Of a stretch of DNA of 64,000 bases, positions 17,003 to 24,514 are shown one piece after another; within the stretch, counting starts at the first letter, position 1; every line of letters begins with the position of its first letter. Source of the DNA: Sarcodiotheca gaudichaudii (Eukaryota > Rhodophyta > Florideophyceae > Gigartinales > Solieriaceae). Position numbers and translations under genes: made by a program. The stretch spans positions 1-64,000 of the forward strand of contig JAUKVZ010000007.1 in the NCBI GenBank assembly GCA_032355985.1. Direction: 5' to 3'. The notes beneath the pieces are model-generated. The model ran no database searches. It was not told the DNA's origin and saw only the letters and a list, made by a program, of their open reading frames with translations.

Positions 17003-17284
17003 ATGGATGCCCTGTACCGAGCCATCGCCGATCCGACCAGACGGGCGATTCTGGATGAGCTGGTGGAGCGCGATGAGCAGTCGCTTTTTGAACTCTGCGG
17101 GCGTCTTGTCATGAAGCACGGCATCGGCTCATCGCGGCAGGCGATTTCGCAGCACCTTGAGGTGCTGGAAGAGGCCGGGCTGGTGATCGTGAGACGAGAA
17201 GGCAAGTACAAGTTTCATTCATTCAATGGCGAGCCCTTGAAGGCGATTTCCAAGCGCTGGCCTGTGAGCAGAAGGAAGAGGTAG
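17003..17284 (+). CDS. ArsR-family transcriptional repressor
   Basis: The 93-residue protein shows the ArsR winged helix: MDALYRAIADPTRRAILDEL, then SSRQAISQHLEVLEEAGLV as recognition helix and VRREGKYKFHSF as the wing. No CxC metal motif is present, so it probably senses something other than arsenic or zinc. Two VOC-type genes follow within 7 bases and then a 4-base overlap, forming an operon. The operator at 16963-16982 suggests autoregulation. Confidence 0.9.
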   Translation: MDALYRAIADPTRRAILDELVERDEQSLFELCGRLVMKHGIGSSRQAISQHLEVLEEAGLVIVRREGKYKFHSFNGEPLKAISKRWPVSRRKR

Positions 17285-17290
17285 GGGTCG

Positions 17291-17683
17291 ATGAGAATCA
17301 ACCTGTCCAGTGTGCCGGTGGATGATCAGGCGAAGGCGCTCAGCTTCTATACCGAGAAACTTGGGTTTCAGACGAAGCATGACATCCCGATGGGTGAGCA
17401 TCGATGGATCACTGTTGTTTCGCCTGAGGATCCGGATGGGACGGAGCTTGCGCTTGAGCCGGATGAGCATCCTGCGGTGAAGCCGTTCAAGTCTGCGCTT
17501 GTGGCTGATGGCATTCCGTTTACGGCGTTTGCCGTGGAGGACGTTGAAGCTGAGCACCAGCGCCTGGAGGGGCTTGGTGTGCGGTTTACGCAGAAGCCGA
17601 CTGATCTTGGCAGTGTGATCGCGGCGGTTCTTGATGACACGTGCGGCAATCTGATCATGATTATGCAGGGGACAATGGAATGA
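17291..17683 (+). CDS. VOC-family protein
   Basis: The 130-residue protein is a compact VOC module: INLSSVPVDDQAKALSFYTEKLGF, WITVVSPEDPDGTELALEP and AVLDDTCGNLIMIMQ. The charged ligand positions are partly replaced (the usual final Glu is absent in LIMIM), so it may bind a ligand rather than catalyse a metal-dependent reaction. It belongs to the ArsR operon, 6 bases after the regulator, and overlaps the next gene by 4 bases. Confidence 0.85.
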   Translation: MRINLSSVPVDDQAKALSFYTEKLGFQTKHDIPMGEHRWITVVSPEDPDGTELALEPDEHPAVKPFKSALVADGIPFTAFAVEDVEAEHQRLEGLGVRFTQKPTDLGSVIAAVLDDTCGNLIMIMQGTME

Positions 17684-18135
17684 TGAGCATGCGATCACGC
17701 GTTTGGGTTGTGCTTTGCGTGGCGCCATTGCTGATGATTGCGGCTGCGGCCAGCGGTCAACTGGATGGCAAGCGAGGAGCGGATGCCGCGATCGAGGTGC
17801 AGTATCTCGAGATCGTGACGCCGCTGGTGGATGAGACGTGCGCTTTGCTTGCTGAGTCACACGGCGTGGTGTTCGGCGATCCGATTCCGGAGTTCGGGAA
17901 TGCTCGCACGGCGAATCTCGAGGGTGGCGGGCGGATTGGTGTGCGCGCGCCGATGCGCGAGACGGAGGCGCCGGTCGTGCGGCCTTATTTGCTGGTGGAT
18001 GACATTGAAGCCGCGGTTGAGGCTGCCGTGGCGGCGGGCGCGGAGTTGGCTATTCCGCCTTTGGAGATTCCGGGTCAGGGGAGGTTTGCGATTTATTTGC
18101 TTGGGGGGATTGATCATGGGGTTTGGGAGATTTGA
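17680..18135 (+). CDS. Exported VOC-like protein
   Basis: ATG 17680 overlaps the previous stop (ATGA), indicating translational coupling. The first about 26 residues are a signal peptide (VWVVLCVAPLLMIAAAASG). The mature part resembles a VOC half: VQYLEIVTPLVDETCALLAE, then VVRPYLLVDDIEAAVEAAV and a GIDHGVWEI end. VOC proteins are normally cytoplasmic, so an exported member is unusual although I recall similar hydroxylase-annotated proteins. Function unknown. Confidence 0.7.
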   Translation: MMSMRSRVWVVLCVAPLLMIAAAASGQLDGKRGADAAIEVQYLEIVTPLVDETCALLAESHGVVFGDPIPEFGNARTANLEGGGRIGVRAPMRETEAPVVRPYLLVDDIEAAVEAAVAAGAELAIPPLEIPGQGRFAIYLLGGIDHGVWEI

Positions 18136-18177
18136 GGGGGGCGGCGTTTGCTATCTCGGGTGTTTCTGATCGACCGG

Positions 18178-18429
18178 CTACTGACCGTGTTGCTTCTTCA
18201 TCAGCGGATGCACACACTTTGACCAGTCATAGGTCACAGACCGCGCACCCGATTGGGCAGTTGCCACGCCACATTGCTCAGCTTGTTCGCAATGAAACTC
18301 ACTCAGCTTACGCACACGTGGCGCGCCACTGACATCCTTGCACAAGTACGTCAGATTCACGAGCGCCGTATCGCCCAAACGCGAGCATGGGAATGATTCT
18401 GTTTCGGATTCCTGATACGAATGTGGCAT
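18178..18429 (-). CDS. Small cysteine-containing protein of unknown function
   Basis: An 83-residue product with ATG 18429 preceded by AGGAAGAG at good spacing. It contains five spaced cysteines (FPCSR, YLCKD, FHCEQAEQC, SKCVH), which might bind metal or form disulfides, but no signal peptide is seen. It follows the 120-residue gene by 15 bases in the same direction. Composition is AT-richer than the flanks. I do not recognise the family. Confidence 0.55.
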   Translation of the reverse strand: MPHSYQESETESFPCSRLGDTALVNLTYLCKDVSGAPRVRKLSEFHCEQAEQCGVATAQSGARSVTYDWSKCVHPLMKKQHGQ

Positions 18430-18444
18430 TGATGCTCTTCCTGT

Positions 18445-18807
18445 CTATTGGTCGACCTCGCGCCATCCCTTGTCCCATTCCTTAACGGTCTTGCCACTGT
18501 TGCTCTTCTCTGCCGGGTAGAACCATCGCTGGTATTTCTTACCCTCGAACTCGACCACGTCCTTGCTCTTGGCGTCGAAGAAAACTTCGTCCAACTGACG
18601 CTCCAGTTTCTCATGGTCAGTCAGCGGGATCTCTCCAGCATCCTTCAATGCCGCTTCGATTTGGCGGACTCTCGTTCGAGCCTCTGTGATTTGGGAGCGG
18701 TACTTGTCGGGATTGTTAGTTGTGTCATTTGCAAACTGATCGCGCCAATGATCTAGCTCCGCGCGAGCCTGCTCAAGATCTTCAATCGTGTATTGCGTTT
18801 GTGCCAT
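18445..18807 (-). CDS. Small coiled-coil protein of unknown function
   Basis: The 120-residue product starts with a charged helical part (IEDLEQARAELDHWRDQF, then TEARTRVRQIEAALKDAGEI) and ends with a small compact part containing VVEFEGKKYQRWFYP and VKEWDKGWREV. TAAAAT lies exactly 12 bases before ATG 18807 with no Shine-Dalgarno, so the mRNA may be leaderless. It probably forms an operon with the next small gene. Confidence 0.6.
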   Translation of the reverse strand: MAQTQYTIEDLEQARAELDHWRDQFANDTTNNPDKYRSQITEARTRVRQIEAALKDAGEIPLTDHEKLERQLDEVFFDAKSKDVVEFEGKKYQRWFYPAEKSNSGKTVKEWDKGWREVDQ

Positions 18808-18875
18808 GATTCGATTTTATCAGCCTTAGAAAGGCCCCGGAGAATCGCCAGTTTCAAGCCAAAAAGAGCGTCAAC

Positions 18876-19640
18876 TCACTGCTTTACGCATCGGTACTTA
18901 GCGGTGTCCCAGTGGTGACGCAACAACGGGCAACTGGAGTGGGCGAACAGCAATCGTCGAAGCGCGCGCCGGTTGTTCTTTCGCAGCCGACGCTGAACTG
19001 TGCTGTACCTCACTACAATTCGGGGCGACAGGTTTCCTCCACATCGAAAAGCGAAGTAGCCATCACCATCGATTGCATATGCGGTATAGGAAGCAGGGTT
19101 GGTGGAATCGCCGTCAATGGTGTCCACATGTTTCTGAATCGACTCGAGCAGCTTCAGTAGTTGGCGAAACCGATCATCACTCCAGAACTGCTGCGAGCGC
19201 TTGGTCTGACGAGCCAAATGCTGACGCATGTCAATTGAAAGCAAAGGGTAGCGGCCCGAATTTGTGATCACGTTCTCCATGTCACGAAGCAGCCTCCGCT
19301 CGGCCGGAGGAATTGGAAACTCGATCTCTCGCGCGAGCTTTAGAAGATTGTGGCCAAAACGACGCTTCGCTTCTCGCTCAAACAACTCTTTGGAACAACC
19401 AACATAGGCCCTCGTGAGGCCAGCCTTCAAAACCAGTTCGAAAGCGTAGGCGAGAAGCAATACGCTTGAATGCACTGTCGCTTCCATCATCAACACATGA
19501 CGTAATTTGTCGGGGTGCGACGCTCTCTTGTATTCCGCTCTTCGCCGTTTCCGGATTGAGCGAAGAGCCTTAGCAGACCGAAGGTGTCGACCGGCCTCGG
19601 TGAGCCATGCTTGCTTGTCGTACCCTTCTCGGGTGTGCAT
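18876..19640 (-). CDS. HEPN-like helical protein, unknown function
   Basis: The 254-residue protein has a central helical part, VHSSVLLLAYAFELVLKAGLTRAY followed by RRFGHNLLKLAREI. The 'AFELVLKA...GHNLLKL' layout recalls HEPN-type four-helix proteins, but the catalytic Arg-x4-6-His motif is not evident. The C-terminal part is strongly basic. ATG 19640 is used; TTG 19676 would add 12 residues. The low GC and isolated position suggest acquired DNA. A role in RNA or defence is only a guess from the fold resemblance. Confidence 0.5.
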   Translation of the reverse strand: MHTREGYDKQAWLTEAGRHLRSAKALRSIRKRRRAEYKRASHPDKLRHVLMMEATVHSSVLLLAYAFELVLKAGLTRAYVGCSKELFEREAKRRFGHNLLKLAREIEFPIPPAERRLLRDMENVITNSGRYPLLSIDMRQHLARQTKRSQQFWSDDRFRQLLKLLESIQKHVDTIDGDSTNPASYTAYAIDGDGYFAFRCGGNLSPRIVVRYSTVQRRLRKNNRRALRRLLFAHSSCPLLRHHWDTAKYRCVKQ

Positions 19641-19676
19641 CGTGATTCGCTTTGGCTTGACGATGTTCGACAACAA

Positions 19677-19935
19677 TCGTCCTCCTGAGGCCGCACCACT
19701 TGACTCCGAGCACCTGATACACGTCGAGGTTCTCGAACATGAATGGCATGGGGGCTCTGTGTGTCGGGTACAGAGGGCGCTATGAGGCGGACTTATTTGT
19801 GATCAGGGGAGCAGGTGATCAGGGGACCGCAGGAGCTGGTTGAGCAGGTCCTCTTGGAGTCGATGTTGGCATCGATTCCGAGGCTCACCTGTTCGCCTGC
19901 TCAACCATCTCCTGCTCTATTGCCGCGGGCGGCAA
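19677..19935. other. Interval between island and tRNA-Pro with long inverted repeat
   Basis: No gene is supported. It contains a direct repeat of TGATCAGGGGA (19800-19810 and 19816-19826) and the long inverted repeat listed next. Confidence 0.6.
19829..19915. repeat. 20-bp inverted repeat around a 47-base loop
   Basis: The arms 19829-19848 and 19896-19915 are complementary at 19 of 20 positions (GCAGGAG...GAGCAGG against CCTGCTC...CTCCTGC). The loop holds a second small hairpin, CGATG/CATCG near 19861-19874. It lies 21 bases from the 3' end of tRNA-Pro. Confidence 0.7.
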
Positions 19936-20010
19936 TCGGGGCGACTGGATTCGAACCAGCGACCTTTTGACCCCCAGTCAAACGCGCTAACCAAGCTGCG
20001 CCACGCCCCG
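19936..20010 (-). tRNA. tRNA-Pro (GGG)
   Basis: Read on the minus strand, CGGGGCG at the 5' end pairs with CGCCCCG at the 3' end (7-bp acceptor), the T-arm has GGTTCGAATCC, and the anticodon stem TTTGA/TCAAA closes the loop CTGGGGG, giving anticodon GGG. The discriminator base is A and CCA is not encoded. Confidence 0.95.
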
Positions 20011-20160
20011 TGGGAACGAATTCCTCGTGGGGCGAGTCTAGTCGTGGGGTGTCGGGGCGGCAACTGAATCCTGGTTGGGCGCCGTGCGGGCCATCGGGCT
20101 TTTCGGGCGGGTTGCGGGCTTTGTGCGCCGGGGTCGCGGCGATCCTTTATAGATGCGTGG

Positions 20161-21459
20161 ATGAGCGAGACGCTGATTCGGCAGGGGCGCGTGATTGATC
20201 CCGCTTCGGGGGTGGATGACGTTCTTGATGTGCTGGTGCGCGGGGGATCGATCGCGGGGATGGGCGGGTCGATTGAGGCGCCTTCGGGGTGCGAGGTCAT
20301 CGATGCGCAGGGGTTGATCGTGGCGCCGGGGCTGATTGATCCGCATGTGCATCTGCGTGAGCCGGGGCAGGAGCACAAGGAGACGATTGAGACGGGGACG
20401 CAGGCGGCGGTGCAGGGCGGATTCACGACGGTGTGCTGCATGCCGAATACGAGTCCGGCGCTGGACTGTGCGGAGCAGATCTCGTGGATTGAAAGCCGTG
20501 CGAAGGAGACGGGGCTTTGCCGCGTGTATTCGGTTGGGGCGTGCACGATTGGGCGGAAGGGCGCGGAGCTTGTTGATTACGAGGCGATGACGGAGGCGGG
20601 GGCTGTCGCATTTTCTGATGATGGGGATGTTGTTGAAGATGATGCGGTGATGGCGCAGGTTCTTTCGCGGTGCGCCAAGGTTGATCGCGTGATGATGCAG
20701 CATTGTCAGGATCCGAAGCTGACAGTGGGCGCGACGATGAATGAGGGCAGTGTGAGCCGCAGGATGGGCGAGGTGGGCTGGCCTCGGATTGCAGAGGAAT
20801 CGATCATCAAGCGGGACATTGCGATGGCGCGTGATGTGGGCGCGCGATATCACGTGCAGCACTTGTCGTGCGCGGGATCGGTGGAGCTGATTCGCGCGGC
20901 GCAGGAGGCGGGGTATGGGGATTCGATTACGGCGGAGGCGAGCCCGCATCACTTGCTGATGACGGATCAGGCGTGTGAGGAGATGGGGCCGCTGGCGAAG
21001 ATGAATCCTCCGCTGCGGACGCTGGCTGATGTGGAGGCGGTGCAGCAGGGCGTGGCTGAGGGGGTGATTACGATCCTGGCGACGGATCATGCCCCCCACT
21101 CGGCTGCGGAGAAATCGAGGCCATTTGCGGAGGCGCCCTTCGGGATCATCGGGCTGCAGATGGCGCTGCCTCTGTATGTAAAGGCGCTGGTTGAGCCGGG
21201 GCTGATCGGCTGGGGGCGGCTGATCGAGCTTTTGACGATCAATCCGGCGCGGCTGTGCGGGCTGGACAAACGGGGATTGGGGCGTCTGGAGACGGGCGGG
21301 CCGGCGGATATCACGCTGATCGACCCGGATCTGGCGTGGACGATCGATCTGGGGGAGTTGGCGGGTCGATCTCACAACACGCCTTTTGCGGGGTGGACGA
21401 CGCGAGGGCGGGCTGTGCTGACGATGGTGGCGGGCGAGACTCGGTGGAGCGTTTCTTAG
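20161..21459 (+). CDS. pyrC: Dihydroorotase
   Basis: The 432-residue enzyme closes carbamoyl-aspartate to dihydroorotate in pyrimidine synthesis. It has the class I amidohydrolase signatures DPHVHLREPG (about 60-69, zinc ligands), GFTTVCCMPNT, the SPHHLLMTD histidines and ATDHAPH with the catalytic Asp (about 306). The usual active-site lysine region is CMPNTSPALD followed by the metal-bridging part. ATG 20161 has no Shine-Dalgarno, but TATAGA lies exactly 12 bases upstream, consistent with a leaderless start. Confidence 0.94.
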   Translation: MSETLIRQGRVIDPASGVDDVLDVLVRGGSIAGMGGSIEAPSGCEVIDAQGLIVAPGLIDPHVHLREPGQEHKETIETGTQAAVQGGFTTVCCMPNTSPALDCAEQISWIESRAKETGLCRVYSVGACTIGRKGAELVDYEAMTEAGAVAFSDDGDVVEDDAVMAQVLSRCAKVDRVMMQHCQDPKLTVGATMNEGSVSRRMGEVGWPRIAEESIIKRDIAMARDVGARYHVQHLSCAGSVELIRAAQEAGYGDSITAEASPHHLLMTDQACEEMGPLAKMNPPLRTLADVEAVQQGVAEGVITILATDHAPHSAAEKSRPFAEAPFGIIGLQMALPLYVKALVEPGLIGWGRLIELLTINPARLCGLDKRGLGRLETGGPADITLIDPDLAWTIDLGELAGRSHNTPFAGWTTRGRAVLTMVAGETRWSVS

Positions 21460-21812
21460 CGCGGAGAAGTCGGCACAAACCGGCCCTGAAAGGCTTCAAA
21501 GGGCGGCCCGTTGGTTGCGGGGGGCGGGTCTTGTGTTAGACTCTGCGCTTCGATCTCGACCGGAGATCGAGCCGACCGGCCCCGGGCGCCCTGTATGTGG
21601 CGTTTCCTCCCCGGACGGTCAAGTCGTCTTATGTGAATGACCCCTCCGGGCCGGATGGATACGGCGTGGTGGGTGTCGCCGCACACAAGCGAGCCCTTCG
21701 CAGGAGGTGAAGTGACTCGCGTGCCCACATCGCGCATGTGCGCAGGGCCGCGTCTGTCGCTTCCGGTTTCATCCCCTGCCGGTTTCGCTGCCAGCCAGAT
21801 GGACCTTACACC
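21460..21812 (+). other. Long rpsB leader region
   Basis: The 353 bases hold a promoter (21515-21542), a perfect 8-bp hairpin near the predicted RNA start (21550-21557 with 21563-21570), and a strong isolated Shine-Dalgarno at 21702-21709 that serves a possible upstream ORF. Long regulatory leaders are common before rpsB; the structure here does not match one I can name. Confidence 0.6.
21515..21542 (+). promoter_or_regulatory. Probable rpsB promoter
   Basis: TTGCGG (21515-21520) and TAGACT (21537-21542) are separated by 16 bases. The predicted start near 21549 places the hairpin 21550-21570 at the very 5' end of the leader RNA. Confidence 0.6.
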
Positions 21813-21843
21813 ATGTCCCAAGACTCACTTGTTCAGGATCTGA
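21712..21843 (+). CDS. Possible upstream ORF overlapping the rpsB start
   Basis: CAGGAGGTGA (21701-21710) is a near-perfect complement to the 16S rRNA tail and sits directly before GTG 21712. The resulting 43-codon frame runs past the rpsB ATG in a different phase and stops at 21843. Nothing in the peptide is recognisable. A regulatory leader ORF is inferred mainly because rpsB itself has no such site. Confidence 0.35.
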   Translation: MTRVPTSRMCAGPRLSLPVSSPAGFAASQMDLTPCPKTHLFRI

Positions 21844-22661
21844 TCGAATCGGGCATCCACTTCGGTCAGCATTCGAGCAACTGGAACCCGAAGATGCGCC
21901 GTTTCATTTACGGCAAGCGGAACGGGATCCACATCATCGACATTAAAGAGACGCTGAAGGGATTGCTTCGCGCGAAGAAGTACATCGCTCAGTGCGTCGG
22001 CGACGGCAGAGACATTGTCTTTGTCGGCACGAAGAGACAGGCTCGTCAGGTGCTCGAGGAGCGCGTCGGCGACGTGAAGATGCACTGGGTCACTGAGCGT
22101 TGGCTCGGCGGCACGCTGACGAACTTTCGCACGATCCGCTCTCGCCTGAAGAGGCTTGAAGAGCTGGAGGCGATTGAAGAGACGGATAACTTCCAGAGCT
22201 ACTCGAAGAAGATGGAGAGCCGTCTTCGCCGCGAGATGCGCAAGATCAAGCGCAACCTTGACGGCATCCGCCACATGAACAAGCTTCCGGGCGCGATGGT
22301 GGTGGTGGATGTGAATCGCGAGACGAACGCGCTTCGCGAGGCTCGCAAGCTTGGCATTCCGACGATCTGTCTGATCGATACGGATGGCGATCCGGATATG
22401 GCTGACATTCCGATCCCGGGCAATGACGACAGCATGCGTGCGATCGACGTTGTGATTCGCGAGTTGTGCGCGGCGGTCAATGACGGCAAGCAGGCTCGTC
22501 CGGCCAAGCGTGAGGACGACAACGCCGGCGGTGAGGCCTCTTCACCGCGCGGTCGTCGAAGCAGCCGGGCGCAGTTCAAGGCCAGCGACGCGCCGGCCGT
22601 CGAGACGCCTGCTGAGGATCCTGCGGCTGTCGCTGCGAGCGGCGCGCAGTCATCCAACTGA
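21813..22661 (+). CDS. rpsB: 30S ribosomal protein S2
   Basis: The 282-residue product has the S2 signatures FGQHSSNWNPKMRRFIYGKRNGIHIIDI (partly quoted as HFGQHSSNWNPKM), MHWVTERWLGGTLTNF, and PGAMVVVDVNRE...IGIPTI-like KLGIPTICLIDTD. After about residue 228 there is an extra 55-residue Ala/Ser/Arg-rich tail, longer than in most S2 proteins. It assembles late on the 30S subunit and helps bind S1 and mRNA. ATG 21813 is fixed by MSQDSLVQDLIESGIHFG. tsf follows 108 bases downstream, the standard arrangement. Confidence 0.97.
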   Translation: MSQDSLVQDLIESGIHFGQHSSNWNPKMRRFIYGKRNGIHIIDIKETLKGLLRAKKYIAQCVGDGRDIVFVGTKRQARQVLEERVGDVKMHWVTERWLGGTLTNFRTIRSRLKRLEELEAIEETDNFQSYSKKMESRLRREMRKIKRNLDGIRHMNKLPGAMVVVDVNRETNALREARKLGIPTICLIDTDGDPDMADIPIPGNDDSMRAIDVVIRELCAAVNDGKQARPAKREDDNAGGEASSPRGRRSSRAQFKASDAPAVETPAEDPAAVAASGAQSSN

Positions 22662-22769
22662 TAGAGGGAGGCGCTTTGCGCTTCCTGTGATACGCATCGA
22701 ACAATCGACACGACAGGCGAGCGCGACGTGACGCTCGCCCGGCAATCGAAGAATCGGAGAAGAGGACCC

Positions 22770-23585
22770 ATGGCGGAGATCACCGCTCAGGCTGTCATGT
22801 CACTCCGGGCCTCCACTGGCCTGGGGATGATGGAATGCAAGAAGGCGCTCAGCGAGACGGAGGGGGACGTCACGGCTGCTGAGGATCTGCTTCGCAAGAA
22901 ACTCAAGGGCAAGATGGACAGCCGCACAGATCGCGCCGCCGGCGAGGGGCGCATCGGCATCGCTGTCGCGAATGATGGTCGCAGCGCTGCGATCGTGGAG
23001 CTTCGCGCGGAGACGGACTTCACGGCGAAGAACGAGAACTTCGTGAACGCCGCGGAGAAGGTCGCAGAGCTTGCGCTGAACGCTTCGGCGGGCGATGTGG
23101 CTGCTTCCGATGAGATCACGAAGGCTGTCGATGATCTTCGCATCTCGACGGGCGAGAACATCAGCTACGCCAGAGGACACAAGTTCGAGGGCGGCGGCTC
23201 GACGATCTACGGCACGTATATCCATCACGATGGCAAGACGGGCGTGCTGCTGCAGGGCGAGGGCTCACTGAGCGAGGATCTGCTGAAGGATGTCTGCATG
23301 CACATCACCGCGGTGCTGCCGCGGCCGCTGGGCGTGACGAAGGACGACATTCCGAATGAGATCGTCGAGAAGGAGCAGCAGTTCGCGATGGAACAGGCGA
23401 CGGAGAGCGGCAAGCCGCAGGAGATCGCTGAGAAGATGGTCGAAGGCAAGATGCGCAAGTTCTTCGAGGATGTGGCTCTGATCGAGCAGCCCTTCGTGAA
23501 GGACAGCGACAAGAAGATCAAGGATCTGGTTTCGGGCGACGCGAGACTGGTCAGCTTCCTTCGCTGGCAGGTTGGCGAGGCCTGA
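22770..23585 (+). CDS. tsf: Translation elongation factor Ts
   Basis: The 271-residue protein is EF-Ts, the nucleotide exchange factor for EF-Tu. Its N-terminal UBA-like domain reads VMSLRASTGLGMMECKKAL, followed by RAAGEGRIGIAV and ELRAETDFTAKNENF, the EF-Tu contact (TDFV-like TDFTAKN). The GAGGA before ATG 22770 supports the start. It lies in the rpsB operon and is closed by the terminator at 23622. Confidence 0.97.
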   Translation: MAEITAQAVMSLRASTGLGMMECKKALSETEGDVTAAEDLLRKKLKGKMDSRTDRAAGEGRIGIAVANDGRSAAIVELRAETDFTAKNENFVNAAEKVAELALNASAGDVAASDEITKAVDDLRISTGENISYARGHKFEGGGSTIYGTYIHHDGKTGVLLQGEGSLSEDLLKDVCMHITAVLPRPLGVTKDDIPNEIVEKEQQFAMEQATESGKPQEIAEKMVEGKMRKFFEDVALIEQPFVKDSDKKIKDLVSGDARLVSFLRWQVGEA

Positions 23586-23621
23586 TCGAGGCGAGCGATT
23601 CGCCCCATCTGCAAGACTTGT

Positions 23622-23657
23622 CAGGCTCGGGTGTATCGCCCGGGCCTGTTTGTTTTT
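23622..23657 (+). terminator. Rho-independent terminator of rpsB-tsf
   Basis: CAGGCTCGGG (23622-23631) and CCCGGGCCTG (23639-23648) make a 10-bp stem including one G-U pair, followed by TTTGTTTTT. Confidence 0.85.
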
Positions 23658-23779
23658 GGGGGGTTGGAAGTGGGCGTTTTGGGCTGGAGTCGCCACTTCG
23701 GGCCCCTATACTGATGGGCCATACGGCAGCGGCGCGACGAGGAGGGTCGCCCGTCCGGAGGAGAAGAGGTACGTCACCC

Positions 23780-24436
23780 ATGAAATATGGTCTTTGTGTG
23801 TGCGCGGCAGGTTGTGCGCTGGTTGGTTTTTCCGCGAGCGCCTTGGCTGTCAGCCCGTTCTTTACCGAGACATTTCCGGATGCCGGAAATACGGAAGGTT
23901 GGGCGGGCGGCTCGGGCTCCTCGAATCCGGGCACGGGCGGCGTCGATGGCGCCGGCGATGGGTTCCTGCAGATCTCGCAGGAAAACTCGGGGCGGTTCGG
24001 TTTGCGCAACTTCGATCCGGAGTACTCGGGTGACTATGTCGCCGCGGGCGTGACGGCGATGACGATTGCGTTGAAGGATGTCGGCGAGGACGAGGACCTC
24101 AGCATCCACGTCGGGTTCGGCACGCAGTTCAACTTCTATCTGTACAACGAAGGCTTCAATCCGAGTGAGACGGAGTGGGAGACTTTCTACGTCGACATGG
24201 TTGATCCGGCGAAGTGGACGCAGATCGGCGTGATCGGCGGCACGTTCTCCGATGCGCTGATGGATGCGGATCGCATGTTGATTCGGCATGACGTGATGCC
24301 GTTCGGCGTGATCCCAAATGGGCCGCAGGAAATTGCGGGCGATATTGGCGTGGACAACATCGCGTTTCTGCCGGCGCCGGGACCCATCGCGCTTCTGAGC
24401 CTGGGTGGATTCGCGGCGTTGCGTCGTAAGCGCTAA
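23780..24436 (+). CDS. Secreted protein with PAPG C-terminal anchor
   Basis: A signal peptide (about residues 1-23, ending SASALAV) precedes a 170-residue beta-sandwich-like domain (FFTETFPDAGNTEGWAGG, GVTAMTIALKDVGED). The tail LPAPGPIALLSLGGFAA with RRKR marks it for the same sorting pathway as three other proteins here. TATACT at 23707-23712 is a plausible -10 element about 65 bases upstream. A strong terminator follows at 24464. Confidence 0.74.
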   Translation: MKYGLCVCAAGCALVGFSASALAVSPFFTETFPDAGNTEGWAGGSGSSNPGTGGVDGAGDGFLQISQENSGRFGLRNFDPEYSGDYVAAGVTAMTIALKDVGEDEDLSIHVGFGTQFNFYLYNEGFNPSETEWETFYVDMVDPAKWTQIGVIGGTFSDALMDADRMLIRHDVMPFGVIPNGPQEIAGDIGVDNIAFLPAPGPIALLSLGGFAALRRKR

Positions 24437-24463
24437 GCGCACCTGCACGAACAGCACTTCATC

Positions 24464-24496
24464 ACGGCGCCGCATGCATACGCGGCGCCGTTTTTT
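24464..24496 (+). terminator. Strong Rho-independent terminator
   Basis: ACGGCGCCGC (24464-24473) pairs perfectly with GCGGCGCCGT (24482-24491), an 8-base loop lies between, and six T residues follow from 24491. Confidence 0.92.
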
Positions 24497-24514
24497 ATGC
24501 GCGGGTATGTGCGT

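Noticed and set aside
19800-19830. Repeated GATCAGGGGA as CRISPR start
   Set aside because: Only two copies with a 5-base spacer; no array, no cas genes.
18136-20010. Integrated element with att sites at tRNA-Pro
   Set aside because: No integrase and no second copy of the tRNA 3' end found on the far side of the island.
19840-20067. ORF containing GRLDSNQRPFDPQS
   Set aside because: This peptide is the well-known false translation across a tRNA-Pro gene.
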